Part shown: positions 1-11,530 of the stretch, piece after piece
Position numbering within the stretch: the first letter of the stretch is position 1
How the letters are laid out: every line of letters begins with the position of its first letter
NCBI GenBank assembly: GCA_003049485.1
Contig: PYST01000078.1
Location: 62,001-126,000, forward strand
Reading direction: 5' to 3'
DNA: 64,000 nt
From: Ophioceras dolichostomum
Lineage: Eukaryota > Ascomycota > Sordariomycetes > Magnaporthales > Ophioceraceae
Notes under the pieces: model-generated
What the model was told of the DNA's origin: nothing
The model's database searches: none
What the model saw: only the letters and a program-made list of their open reading frames with translations
Program-made: the position numbers and the translations under genes

Positions 1-3000
1 TCACCTTTATCATCATCAGCCGCGGTGGTGGTGGCAGCCGTGGCGGAGCGCAGAGCCGCGCTCGGGATCAGGATGCCGCCACCTGCGAGGAGGGAGAACC
101 TCTGACGTCTGCCATGTCATGTTCATCGGTTCTCTTGTTTTAGTGGGCGTTGTGCAAAGCACCCAACGTACCTACCTCCCTGAGGATAATCATGCCCATG
201 GAGGCCAGGGGCAGTTTTGGTGTCGTCTTGGCATGCACCCGCCGCTTGTAAGCCGTGCGTTGGATGTGTGTGCTGTCATCATCAATCCCGCCATCACTTC
301 ACTTGCTTGCTTGCAGGAAGAGAAAATAAGGCCCCAACAAATAAATCCTTAGGGACCTTGCATCTGCTCTTTTTGGCCCAATCCATGGTCTTCGCTGCTC
401 ATGCTATTCCGCCCGGACTGATAAACTTCCTTTGATCCTACATGCTGTCGTCCTGGCCGGTAACACGAAATTTGTGCTCTCTCATCACAAATGACAAAGA
501 AACAATAATCGTGAGATATCCTGCTGCTTCCTTGCGGCGGCGGACCAATCTTTTGTTTCACCACTCGTTCCTTGCCTGCATTCTCGCCTCTCGCTACCGC
601 TCATCCGTTCCCAAATACCTCCTCCGCTTTTTGCCCCATTTCTGGTTCTATTTTGTCCTTCTGTCTATAGTGTTTCTGTGTTTCCCATTTTGCCCGTTAT
701 GTTCATGCGGTTGAGCTGATGATATGCGATCCCTTGTTATCTCCGCCAACATCATCGTTATCATCGTCGTCATCATCATCCATCCATCTACACATCCATC
801 ACAACTACCATCAGCACTTGTCGTCGCACGAAACAGGAACAATGCAAGTCTTTATACGAGCTCCGTAGCCTCCAGCGCATCCGATACGCCCACCGTTCTC
901 AAACTCGGTCGATGTGATATGAGACGCCTGCTTCACGGTGGCCAACATCGACCTGGGGGCCTGGCCAGAAGTTATTGATCATCCATTCCACTGTGGCTGC
1001 TTATTGAGAGTCCTCTCAGGTGACAATCTTACCTAACCCAACCCGACCAACAGGCGCTCTGTTTTAACCCCAACAACATGGCCTTATCTACTGTACTAAC
1101 TCTCTCATCCTAAGCAGAGCATAGCAGACTTTAGCCTAACCAGATCGCTTGCCAGGCGGATCCTCGCCAGGACGCTTGCCATGTCTGCTCGAGGCACGGC
1201 AAGCCTGCATCGTGTGGAGGGGAAGGGGAGGGGAAGTACAGAACCAATATGACAGTGTGTTAAGACCGACGGTACGTATCCCGTATATACTACCTACGTA
1301 TATGCATATAATCCTGCACAGCGCCTAGGGAGATGGCCAGGTACCGGGTACTCTGTCCAGCCTCACAGGGGTTTGGCGGCCAAGTCCTTTGCGGGACGTG
1401 GGCACAAGCGGAAGACAGAGAGAGTTGACTTCTGTGTGTGTTGCACACATGCTCTGCTGTCATCTTACCACTGATTCTCACTTGGAGGTACGTACCTGGG
1501 TAGGCAGGCATGTCACTACTCTCACACCCCGTTGATTCCCGTTATTGCTGACCGACCCCTAGTCTACGAGATCGAAGATGACACCGCCTTCGATAAGCTC
1601 ACGCCCTTAGATCCGGAAGGGAGGTACATAAGTACCTGTACCGTGAGATGAGAAAACATGCTCCTTCACATACTAGTAGTGAGGTCAAGCTCACTAGAAC
1701 TCGAGTCACCTAGCTGCCCGCCACTTAACTATTGAGGAAAACTAAAGCACTCATCTCCTAAGATTCTTGATGGCATTCACCCATCTATAATTCGCATGTT
1801 CCGTTGGTGTTAGAACTGTCCTCTTGCTAACACACCACTGGCGCGCAGTGCTCGCCTCCTCGGCGAGGCCCCTCCCCTTACCGATCAAGTTTAGGGCTTA
1901 CGCTCTTGTGTGTGCGTTTGTGGGTTTTCAAGCCCTAATAAACCTCGTGCAGTCTTGGGTGCTGACAGTTTTCGGAATCGTGGCCCCCCAAAAGAAAAAA
2001 TCTGACATGGTCAACCGGCAGGACAAAAAACGAACAGCTTTTCTTCACTTCTTGGCCCGAATATTGGCTTGAGGCTGAGAAACACCAAGCCAAAACCTCT
2101 AGCTTGGTGTGGCATGGCATGACATCGAACGGTCTAGTATAATCTAGTTCACTCTATTCGTTCCTGCGCGATTCAGTAAACTCCGTTTTCATCGCCGCCT
2201 CCTGGTGGCATGTCAGGGCATGGCATGTTGCTCTCATCACTCCCTCGGTGACGGCCGGCGGCGTCGGCCGTCCTCACCATCGTGATTTTCTTTTTCTTTT
2301 TCTTTCCTTTCCTGCAACTTCCTTTTCAAGACCTCTTCTCCGCTGTCACTGTGCCCTGTCCGGAATGCTACTAGACTGCCCGGCGCACGGCGGAGTTGCC
2401 CTTATCGGGCTAGGTCCGTCGTGAACCCGACGGCATGGTTCACGGCCCGACTCAATATCCCTGCGTTTTCTCCAAAGGGCCGACCGAAGCCACCGAAGCC
2501 ACCGAAGCAAGGCCTGAGATGTCAGGTTTGGCAGGGTTTCAATGGCTTTTCTTCGGCCTACTTTTCTGCGCCTCAGGCTGATCTCCTTGCCGCTCACTCA
2601 ACTCCCCAATCGAACTTTTTTTGTCCCTATTCTCATGTGAAGGGTGTACATAAGTTGAAGTCCATCTGTACGACGTACCCCTACTTCTGTCACTTTTGTG
2701 TCAATATCAACCACGCATGCACCTTGCCAGGGGTGTTCCCGGATATTTCGGTGAACAGACACCGGACAGCACAGGACAGGGCTTCCCCAGGGTATGCGGA
2801 ATGCGCTACTCTACCATGCCGGGCGGGGCGGGTCTTGATCCTACCCCCTACCCGTCCATCCATCCAGTCCTGTCTCCTTTACAGATTATCTGATATGTGG
2901 AGAAGGGGAGATTCTCTGCACCACTTGGTATTACATACGGAGAGCTCACGGACGGCCAACGGGTTTGCATACACGGAAAGAACCCCTGCCTGTTGATTCT

Positions 3001-3523
3001 CAGTCGTCGCAGCCTGCATCTCTCTTCACACACACACAGCCAGCTGAAGGGTCCCTTGTCTCCCCAGCCCCCCAGGCAGCAACCTCAAAGCTGCGCTCCA
3101 CTTCCTCTCTACCGTCGGATTATCCGGAAACACGCTCCCTCTGCCTCCTAAAAATTGTCACCGTTGAAAGCCCGCACCGGGACTCGCATTTGGGACGTTT
3201 TTCCGAGCACGTACCGAGAGAGAGACCGAACAAGGCGGGGGCATGATACCGCTTTTGCATGACAAGAGAATACCGGGGAAAGTACAAGGAGGCCTTCACC
3301 GAGTCACTTTAAAGGTAGGTAGGCAAGTTCTCGTCCCGGGGACTATTCGGAGACTGATGCAGGACCGAAGGCCTTCGGAGTCTTTCCGACGCAGGCTAGG
3401 GCGTCAGGCAGGCAACGGGAGGAAAGGAAGGAACTCTTAATGGTGGTGGACAGTGGTGGTGCAATCAACTTCAGCCTCGCTGGAGAAACCTGATCTCCGT
3501 CTATCCTCCCCACTGAGTGGACG
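1..3523. other. Gene-poor intergenic stretch
   Basis: I see no gene that I can support here. The stretch holds CT-rich and TCATCA-type microsatellite tracts near 740-800, several TACCTA/TACGTA motifs (about 1289-1303 and 1486-1510), and a 9-base CCGAAGCCA-type tandem repeat near 2483-2511. The long open frame at 2421-2996 has no codon bias, domain or splice context. The extreme left edge (about 1-84, minus) could be an internal exon of a gene lying mostly outside the window, but this is too short to support. Confidence 0.5.
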
Positions 3524-4485
3524 TCAGTGGTTCCTGATGAATATCTTTCTTGGGTCTCGAAGCCTACAGGAGGTGGGAGGAAGGAAGGTGGTGTTTGTGA
3601 ACGGGACTTTGGCTTGCCGTCCTGCTAGCTGGTAGCAGTCTTCAACATACATACCTTTTTGGGAAGAATTGCCTTTTCTGGGTTAGGCTCTTCGGTCTTC
3701 TGCTGACTTTCTTCCAAATTGGTTCCCCGATTGGGGAGTGGTGTGTGGTGTGCGTCCCGGTCCCGGGATGGGATCCGCTGGAGCGGGTGGGTTTTGGCGA
3801 GCAGGCAGCCATTTGGTGCTGGGTCACTGGTGTATTGGTACCAGCAATTAATTCGTCGCTGGGTCTCTGCCTGGAGCTCTTGAGTTCCCGTTTTGCCATT
3901 GGACTGTTCCAGCATGCGAGATGAATGAGGCTCTGTTCGACAGGATCAAGCGGACGAAGAACTTTTCTATCGACAAAGTTGATGGCTTCAACCGGGTATT
4001 GCTCATACGTGTATGTTCCTTCATCTATTTGTTCCGTGACTAAGTCGCCTGAGGGAGTACTGTTATCAGAGTCCCTTCTGTCATCCATCCTGTATTACAA
4101 AGAACCCACCTAGGAACAGGGCGGCAAAGCACTGGGAGGGTGCGTCATCGTCTCTCGACGGTGGTCCTGCGGGCCAGTGGCACGCACCCACCTTTGGCAC
4201 TTTAAAGTTGCTATATCGGGAGCTCCATCTCTGGCATGGCGATCGGTGGCCGAGACCATTTGACTATCGCACAAAAAGGATTGAGCTTCTCGGCTCTTAG
4301 AATACGTACCTTGGTCCGTAGGACATACATCGGGCGCGTGCGTATCCGATACTTTCTTCATACGCGGTAAACTGCCCGCCGTCGTCGTTCCGTGCAACAA
4401 CATCCAGCCCTGCAAATTTTGTCATGTTTGGGGCCGATGACAATTCCATTCCTGGCGGCCGAATACCGCCGGATAATACACGCAT
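3524..4485 (-). CDS. Possible three-exon orphan gene, hypothetical protein
   Basis: I do not recognise this protein. The model has exons 4310-4485, 3655-4089 and 3524-3563 on the minus strand and gives 216 residues. Both donors are strong (AG|GTACGT and AG|GTATGT), both acceptors end in CAG or TAG, and the frame is kept across both junctions. The product is hydrophilic, with an acidic, Asp/Glu/Tyr-containing part around residues 60-100 and a basic, Lys/Arg-rich C-terminus. There is no signal peptide or membrane segment. Codon third positions are more A/T-rich than in the neighbouring housekeeping genes, which could mean an orphan or young gene, or that this is a chance ORF. TACGT/TACCT motifs are common in this genome, so the donors could arise by chance. 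Transcript evidence would decide. Confidence 0.33.
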
Positions 4486-7400
4486 GGAGCGCCTGCGCCG
4501 GTCGTATCGGTAAACCCCTTTTGTCTGCGCTTATGGTCCGCGCGGAAAGGCGCGGGAATTACGGAGTATACGATGCATGTCCGCGCAGAAAGTCAAAGTT
4601 CATCAAGTTTAGTTGAGGTGGTGCAAACATATCTCGGATGCAGAGCAGCGCCAGCAGCCAACCAGCCAACCAGCCAGTAAAAAGAGTAGTAGTCGAGTTG
4701 GGCTGCATTCCTCTCGGAACTGTACCGATGCGGCTCATTCTCGCACACTCACTCTTTCCCCCGAATCACACCGTCGGCAAAACACGTAAATTACGCCCAG
4801 AGAATAAGAAAAGAATATCCACCGAGGCCTCTCCGCTTACATGTACATATTTGATGGGAGGATGATGCAGCATGCAGAGCCGGCACATTTCGACAGTTGG
4901 CAAGTGTGATGACAAGAAAAAAGGAAAGAAAGCCACAGAATGCCTCCACACCAGGAACTATTTCGGAGGGACGAGGGCACTCGGATTGCGGAGGTGCCGT
5001 GCAACCCATAAGGCTGAGTGGCAGAGGCACAGAAGATAACGTGGGGTGGCACAGTATGCGGATTTTTTTTTTGGAAGGAAATGACATGTCTTCCAGACTC
5101 TCTCTCCCCCTCTCGGCACTTGGACGGAAAAGGGTCGAGCTTTCTTTCTTTTGAGCTTATTGAAAGGTGCCCCTGCATATCTATGGAATAGCACGTTATA
5201 ATTAGCTTTTCTCTTCGGCGTCTTTCTTTTCAGGATTCGTTACTTCCTTTTTTGCTTTCCGAGATCTTTGTTCGAATGGTTCGGATGGATAAACAAGGAA
5301 GCACTCTAACTCCACAAAATCATCGTGGACGAGGATTTTTGCTTGTGGGAGAGCTGATGCGGCTCAGCGGCGTGGAATGATGCAGTCTGTTAAATTAGAG
5401 GGGCATTCGTCGGCTGGAGACTTGGCTGGCGGCTCACTTTCGTCGTTTGTCTTGCTGACTTCGGGAAGGTACATGGAGTGCCGGCGTGCCTGGTTGGGTG
5501 ATGGTGAGCTGCCCTTTTCTCATAAGCTATTCATGTATGAAATAAGAAGATAAAGTGAGGGGATACGGATCAGAGGCCTGGAGTTATCACTGTGATCTGT
5601 CTGTTGTCCTTTCCCACTCTCCTCGTGTAAGTTCCCCGATCCGGTAAGTGAAGGTGAGGTGAGATTTCTGCCACCCTGCCCGTACTCCACACAGTGAGTG
5701 GCTCGGTTCTCTGCCCTCTCTGTCCACTGGGCTAAAATAAAATAAAAAATCCTTTTGCCTTCCAATCCCCACGATGCGGGGGGCCAGGGCGGCGACGGCG
5801 GCGGCGGAGAAGTTCGTGAGGGCGATTGCGGGATAAAGAACCCGTTTTTCGGGACCGATTAACCATGTGGGATCCCATGATCCGGGTTCATCGGCTTTTC
5901 CATGCTATCGTTCGCCTATTCTTATTTCGCGTACAGTCGGTTGTGCGTGCGTATAATGCGAGTGGTCTATTTTCTGATAATGTAGAGTTAGGGACGGTTG
6001 GGGGGCAGAGACGGAGACGACATGACAGAAATTTAAAGAGACGAGCGGCACCGAGTGAATCGGTGATGACTGCTAGGTACCACTTAGGCAGCTACTACGT
6101 TGTTCAAGAGCTATGTACTTCGTAGGATCAAGCAGGAATAGGACGACATGTATTGCTGATGGCTACACCAAGCAGAAGGGGAAAAAAAACTACGGAGGGT
6201 GTACGGACGGAACACGGCTCATCGGGTCATGGAAGAGCACTGTCAGTCGCCGGACATCGGCCCCGATCACTCTGCCGCCTTCCCAGTTCCCAGGCGGTAA
6301 GGTGGCGTATCGTCCAGCATGTCCCGTGACGAGCTCGCCGTTGAGATTTTTCATTCCCAGGTGGTAATTGTGTGTGTGTGTGGGTGCGTGCCGGTCAGCG
6401 GGAGTGAGTAATCGTAAAGACGAGTATTTAATTACCCTTGATATTAACTTCGACGGCCACCGTGTGTTCGCCGACGTGAACTCGATGCCGTGGAGGTGAG
6501 TGTTGTGTGCGATGCTCGCGTGGGACGATCATCAGCTGTTGCTTGCCTGCCTGAGCTGTTGTGCTGTAGCTTCGTACTTATTAGTGGGAGTGCATTTGCA
6601 GGTTAGGCAGGGCCAGCAGGGAGTGTCTCTGAGGAGTGCCGCTCGCTGTACCACAGCAGTCCAACACGGATAAATGGCAGGGAACACTTCGTTCCTCAGG
6701 GCACTGCCCGACGACCTTCCAGCGGCCTTGTGTACCTGTCACTGCTACCAGCACCACTAAATTTGTGCCTGTTCCCTTCTGTCTCGAGTATCTGGGGAGT
6801 ATGCGAGACGACCAATGGAGGCGAGCTGCTCTGTTGCCCTTGTCCCCCCTCAAAATGACTGCCTGGAGGAAATGCGCCGGGAAAAGGCTGACACTGTGTG
6901 CCCACCCGCCTCCCTCTAGATACACCCCCACCCTTCCAAAGTCCAGGGATCAGGGTGTGCTCTGATGAATGGTTGGGCACGATCTGTCAAGCGGAAGAAT
7001 CCGCACAAGGATCTGATGCGTCCATCGATTCCCCGTCATCATCACCGTCAACATCATCATCACCACAGCCTCTTGCTCCGCTCGTATCTCCCACCTTATC
7101 ACCGTCGCCGTGGGGTCACTGGCGCGGGCGGGCAGCGTGCAACGCGACGATCTTTGCTTTGTTTTGAGCATTCTTGTGTGACACACGCCCTTTTTTTTTT
7201 CTTCGTGCATCCTCAGTCAGACGGGATCGGTGAGGGGGACAACAAGAGAACCGCAGCCGTGGCCGTAAGCAGGGTCCGACATGGGGGGACATGTAAGCAC
7301 TAAACCCCTTCCAGTCAGCAGAGGAGGGGGAGAGGGGAGACTGTGAGAGAGGAGGGGACCTTTGTTGCCTCGAACAGCAACCAGTCGGTCATCGGCACTC

Positions 7401-10167
7401 GCTGAGGCCCGTCGTTTGTCTGTGTCTGGTATGGTCTCTCTGGGCATTCTGGCTGACTGACTGAATGACCGAGCAAGCGATGCATAGGCACAGAGAGAGG
7501 GAACCGCTTTCGTACATGCAATATTCCGTACGGATACGTTCCAGTTGAGCTTTACGGAGCTTGCATCTACCTATCTCCTTGATGGAGGCATGGAAGCACC
7601 AACTTTGGAGAAGCTGGATGTGCGGACGGGCTTTTTGCAATGCTCGGACTGTGGTAACAGCGGAAAGGACGAGACGCAGAGGACTGCTTGCTCCCTTCCA
7701 CGGAAAGGAGCTAACAGTAAGAAAAGGGTATCCCGCCCATCATCATTGATCGCCGACTCGAAGAAAGGCTCCACCAACCTTTGAGAACCCCCGCTCCTGT
7801 CCTTCCGGTCACCACCACGCTCGCACCGCTTGTGCTTCTTCAAACTTGCAATGCACAAGACCGAGATAGGATGCTATATTCTGTTCGCTGGAGACAGTGG
7901 CATTTGTTATTTTGGGGCTTGCCTCTTGGGCTGTCTCGTCTGGTCGGGATGCCGTTTGTCCCTTCACCCTGCGCACCGAGACTCGGCGTGCATTTGTTTC
8001 ACAATACGAACTCGGATTCATCATCACCATCAGTCCTCTTGTTTGCGTTATTTACCGACTGCGTGCGACACTCCTTGCTGCTGACCGCACTGTTCCCTGC
8101 GCGGAACGGCAGTACTTGTATGTAGCAAGGGAGGGGTAGGAAGTCAGCCCTTGTGTTCCCCAGCCTGGCGCGCGACGCCTTCCATTTGGGGGCCGAGACG
8201 AGGAAGGATTCCCTTCCGGCGACGCGCCACGCCTCATGCCTCGTAGGGCAGGGTCATGTGACGGCGACGGGTAGGGCGGCCGGCTGGACCAGGATGATGT
8301 GTGGACTTGTGAATAATGCGGGGGGTTCGATGGGGAACTTGTTGCAAAAGATGCGAGCACGATCCGAGCGAGGTACAGTGATCCAATGTGATCGGTGATA
8401 GATGATCCCCTTCGTTTCGCCTCCTCCACAAACACCATCTATTCCTTTCTGGGGTCTTGCGAAATAGCGGATGAGTGAGGCGGGTGATACTCTCGTAAAT
8501 ACAGCACACTTCTGGGTACCTAGGTACCTAGTTGTATCCAACTAGCTTCCAGGTTAGCTTCCCGCTCACTTGCAGGCAGGTGTGAGGAGCATAGCTGCCA
8601 AGAGTGAAGATGTGCTGAGGTGGTGTGATGAGGTTAGGACGGCAGGCTAGCGCGTTCAGCAGACCATCACCTCGGCCACCCCATCATTCAGAGCGTTTCC
8701 AGGCAGTCCTTTTACGCTCTAGTTTGCGCCTCTGTTGGTCTGATGCAATATGCCTCAAGTCATGAATCTCAACGCGGTTGTGTTTTCTCCGTGTGTGTGC
8801 CACCAAACCTGCTCGGCTGATGATGTCCCGCCTGGGCTGAGAGCGAATCACGTCCACCTCGGAACGAATATCTCAACATAGCATGCGTGGAAAGGAGGGG
8901 TAAGTCCCGACAGAGGCGGCGGCGTATGGTTGCCCGTTTGGGGGGTTTGAAGCCCCGAAGCCGGCGGGCTGATGGTGGCGGTGAACAGATTGCCGGACTC
9001 GGCAGGGTAGCACAATCCGTTGACAGGCGTTAGTCAATATGGCAGGGTCGGAGGGCAAACACCCGAACTGCCCACAATTACATGCCGCCATTCAGCGCGG
9101 GCGCGATGCCCAGTGACCCATAACAGCCGATGCCCGAGGACCGGCGGCGAGAGACCAAGGAAGCCCTTGTGCAGGGATGGGGCGCCCGCGAGTGACACTT
9201 GGACAAGCCGGATGGGGCACAAGCTCTGGAGTTGTTTATGACGTGTCGATATATCCCACCGGTAGCATGTCACGAGATGAGGATAGAGGAGGACAACGAG
9301 GGAGTCACTTGGGGGCAGGCAAGAGGAAGAGCACAGTCTCATATGCCGATGAAACGGGCGCAGAGGTGGAGGGGAAGGGGGTGAAGAGGGAAGAGAGCAG
9401 AGGGGTGTGAGACCAGATGAAGAACAAATGGACTTATGAATAGGTGCTGATCTGCACGCTGCTTCGCTGTCGGAGAACGTCCCTAGATGCCAGTATATCA
9501 GAAACGGTGACCAGAAATGGAGACGCTTTGGGTCCAGCAAAAGGCCCATGACACCCTCCCAGGCGGTTTCGTTGTCAAGAAACCAGACCCCGTTAGCGCC
9601 GGCCCGACATCCGGTGCATGCACATGGCATGCGATGCCAGGCCAGTTCACCCAGCTCCTTAAACTCCATTGGTTTGTGACTATCCCGGCGACCTCCGGTG
9701 CCAGCACGGTGCTTGGATGCTTTCTGCTTGAGGAGAGATTCTGCTCTTGCTGGTCCACCCCGCATGGCAAGCTTTCGGGGACTCCGGTGTGGGGCATGAA
9801 GTGATGTGTCTGCCGGCCGTCTGCCTCCCCTCCACAAATGGCTTCCCGAAGCGGACTTAAGAATCCACATGGCTCTTCGGGCAAGCTGAGCCCGGTGCGT
9901 GCACATACTGCGATGATGACGAGCCAACGCCAACCGCACACCTGGTCAGTGCGGTACTCCAGGAATAACCACCATGGGTTGGGTGATCTTCCTGTTTTGA
10001 TGCCATGCCATGCCATGCAAGCAATGACTGCTGGGACGGCTGGATGTCGCAGCACAGCCCTTGATCTGCCGCTCATCTCCCCACATGTCAGGCCCCTGCC
10101 GGCCGCCATCTACCCAAGTAATCGCCACCGTACATCACGCGATAGCGGTTGGGCGCTGGCTGTAGTG
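4486..10167. other. Long intergenic region without a supported gene
   Basis: This stretch of about 5.7 kb lies upstream of the putative orphan gene and downstream of VFA1. It contains many overlapping open frames on both strands, but none has a recognisable domain, consistent codon use or good splice context. The longest (9034-9939, minus, 301 codons) reads as low-complexity Ser/Pro/Arg/His sequence. A palindromic GGTACCTAGGTACC motif lies near 8515-8530, and a short run of CCATG units near 9999-10018. Long 5' leaders or noncoding transcripts are possible but cannot be shown from sequence. Confidence 0.45.
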
Positions 10168-11170
10168 TCATCGGAAGCCCTGGGGTACAGATGGGAACGC
10201 GCTTGGGTCTTGGAGGCGTTGGAGGTTTCGCATGGCTATCTCGTTGCGTTGGGCCATCTCGGATTTCCGCCTTTTGGCGAGTAGTCGATCTTGATAGAGC
10301 CAGCTGTGCAGGGTGTCAGTTGTCGGTTATGTAGGTACCTAGCCACTGGCGGTCACTGGCCGCCTTTGATGGCTGGTGCTGCCAGCTCAGCGAAGTCCCA
10401 GGAAGGGAGGGCGGGCTGTGCAGAAAGGCTCACCTTGTCAAGGCGAAGATTCGATGCTCCTCCGCCTTCGGGGTCGTCGGTTCGTTGTCCGTCTTGTCCG
10501 CCTTGTCCTGTTACCGTATTGCCCATTAGCATGTTCTGAAACAGAGAGCTGGACAAGCACGGATGTCCGTGATACCACGAGGAGATGAGCAGTCGCTTGC
10601 TTGCCTTGTCTGTGGAGTCGTCCTTCTTCTTGTCACCATCTGTTATGTCCTTTTCCTTGTCCTTGTCTTTGCTGCTATCCTTTGCATCTTTGTCCTTCTC
10701 CTTCTCCTTCTCCTTTTCTTCCTTCTTCTTCTGCTTCTCCTTGTATTCGGCGATTAACTGGTTCTTTTCCGATTCTAGCTCGGCCTTCTTCTTAGCTTCC
10801 TCGGCAGCTTTCTTCGCCGCTTCGGCGGCCTCGTCGATGATCGGGTTGCAGAGGCGTGCGGGTTGATCGAGATGCTTGGGACAAATGTAGAAATGGTCCT
10901 GTGAAAGAGAGGACAGATCGTGTATGCATAATTAGCGACGTACTACGACAGATGCATCCAGCTCCAGCTCCAAGAAGAGAGCGCGAAGGTAGGAGACCAG
11001 AGTGCCTCAAGAGATTTTACTTAGCCTGTTTAGGGTGGGGCACGAACCTCTCTTCCCGGCGTGATCAGTACACTAGACGTTTGCGCCCAGCAGTCTGAGA
11101 TGAAGCACTTCTGCTTCTTGGTTTCGTCTACCTTGCGGTGTGTGTACACATTCTTGAAAGTTGTCGCCAT
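10168..11170 (-). CDS. VFA1: Vps4-associated protein 1 (Vfa1) family
   Basis: Vfa1 binds and stimulates the ESCRT-III disassembly ATPase Vps4 at endosomes. The model has four exons (11048-11170, 10898-10605, 10507-10434, 10303-10168) and gives 208 residues with the frame kept throughout. The N-terminus has the family's VYTHRKV start followed by Cys pairs (C22, C27) and a FYICPKHL segment, forming a small Cys/His metal-binding-like module. The centre is a long Lys/Glu/Asp-rich charged helix. The C-terminus has the RIFALTS...YQDRL...FPSVPQGF pattern that I associate with Vfa1. Intron 2 (10508-10604) starts with GC instead of GT (AAG|GCAAGC) and has a CTAAT branch-like site; only this choice keeps the frame. 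The gene is divergent from ARG4, with 360 bases between the two start codons. The call is secure at family level. Confidence 0.85.
10508..10604 (-). other. GC-AG intron in VFA1
   Basis: This 97-base intron begins GCAAGC directly after AAG, which matches the strong AG|GCAAGT consensus of the rare GC-AG class. It ends in TAACAG and includes GCTAATG as a branch-like sequence. No GT donor nearby joins the flanking exons in the correct phase. Confidence 0.7.
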
Positions 11171-11360
11171 TGTCGCGATGGAGGGAGCATCGTGGGTCTG
11201 GTCGGAAGGGAATGTTGTTCATCTCCTGATCCTCGTCCCTCACGATGCCGTCTCCCCGCATCTTCACCGCGGGGTAGCTTGAGAGCTTGGGTGGACTGGT
11301 GCCGTTGGTCGGAGCGCATAGACCCACATCACCCGGCATGATTGGCCAATTCCTGCGCTG

Positions 11361-11367
11361 TGACTCA
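11361..11367 (+). promoter_or_regulatory. Gcn4/CPC1 site (TGACTCA) in the ARG4-VFA1 promoter
   Basis: A perfect TGACTCA lies 170 bases upstream of the ARG4 start codon. This is the known core site of the bZIP activator Gcn4 (CPC1/CpcA in filamentous fungi), which induces amino-acid biosynthesis genes, arginine genes included. A palindromic ATTGGCCAAT (11341-11350) beside it contains a CCAAT box. Function is inferred from motif and position. Confidence 0.65.
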
Positions 11368-11530
11368 ATTGCATTGTGAATTTTTCGACCAGACAGACTG
11401 GACAGCACCAGTCGGACTGAAGAAGACATACATCCTTGAGTATCCCTGAAGCTCTTCCCCTACGAGCCGGTATACTTCATTGACCTAAATACCTCCTCCC
11501 GACGAAAACGACGAACCTGAGATTTTCACC

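Noticed and set aside
1..95. Possible internal exon on minus strand (acceptor-like CTCGCAG, then GGILIPSAALRSAT)
   Set aside because: Too short, cut by the window edge, and no upstream exon could be found.
2421..2996. 191-codon plus-strand open frame
   Set aside because: Sequence reads as noncoding, with no domain or splice context.
9034..9939. 301-codon minus-strand open frame
   Set aside because: No domain, random His/Arg/Ser/Pro composition, no codon bias; several other frames are open here, so it is a GC-related chance ORF.
10585..10866. Ser/Phe-rich plus-strand ORF resembling a membrane protein
   Set aside because: It is the antisense of the Lys/Glu-rich helix in VFA1.
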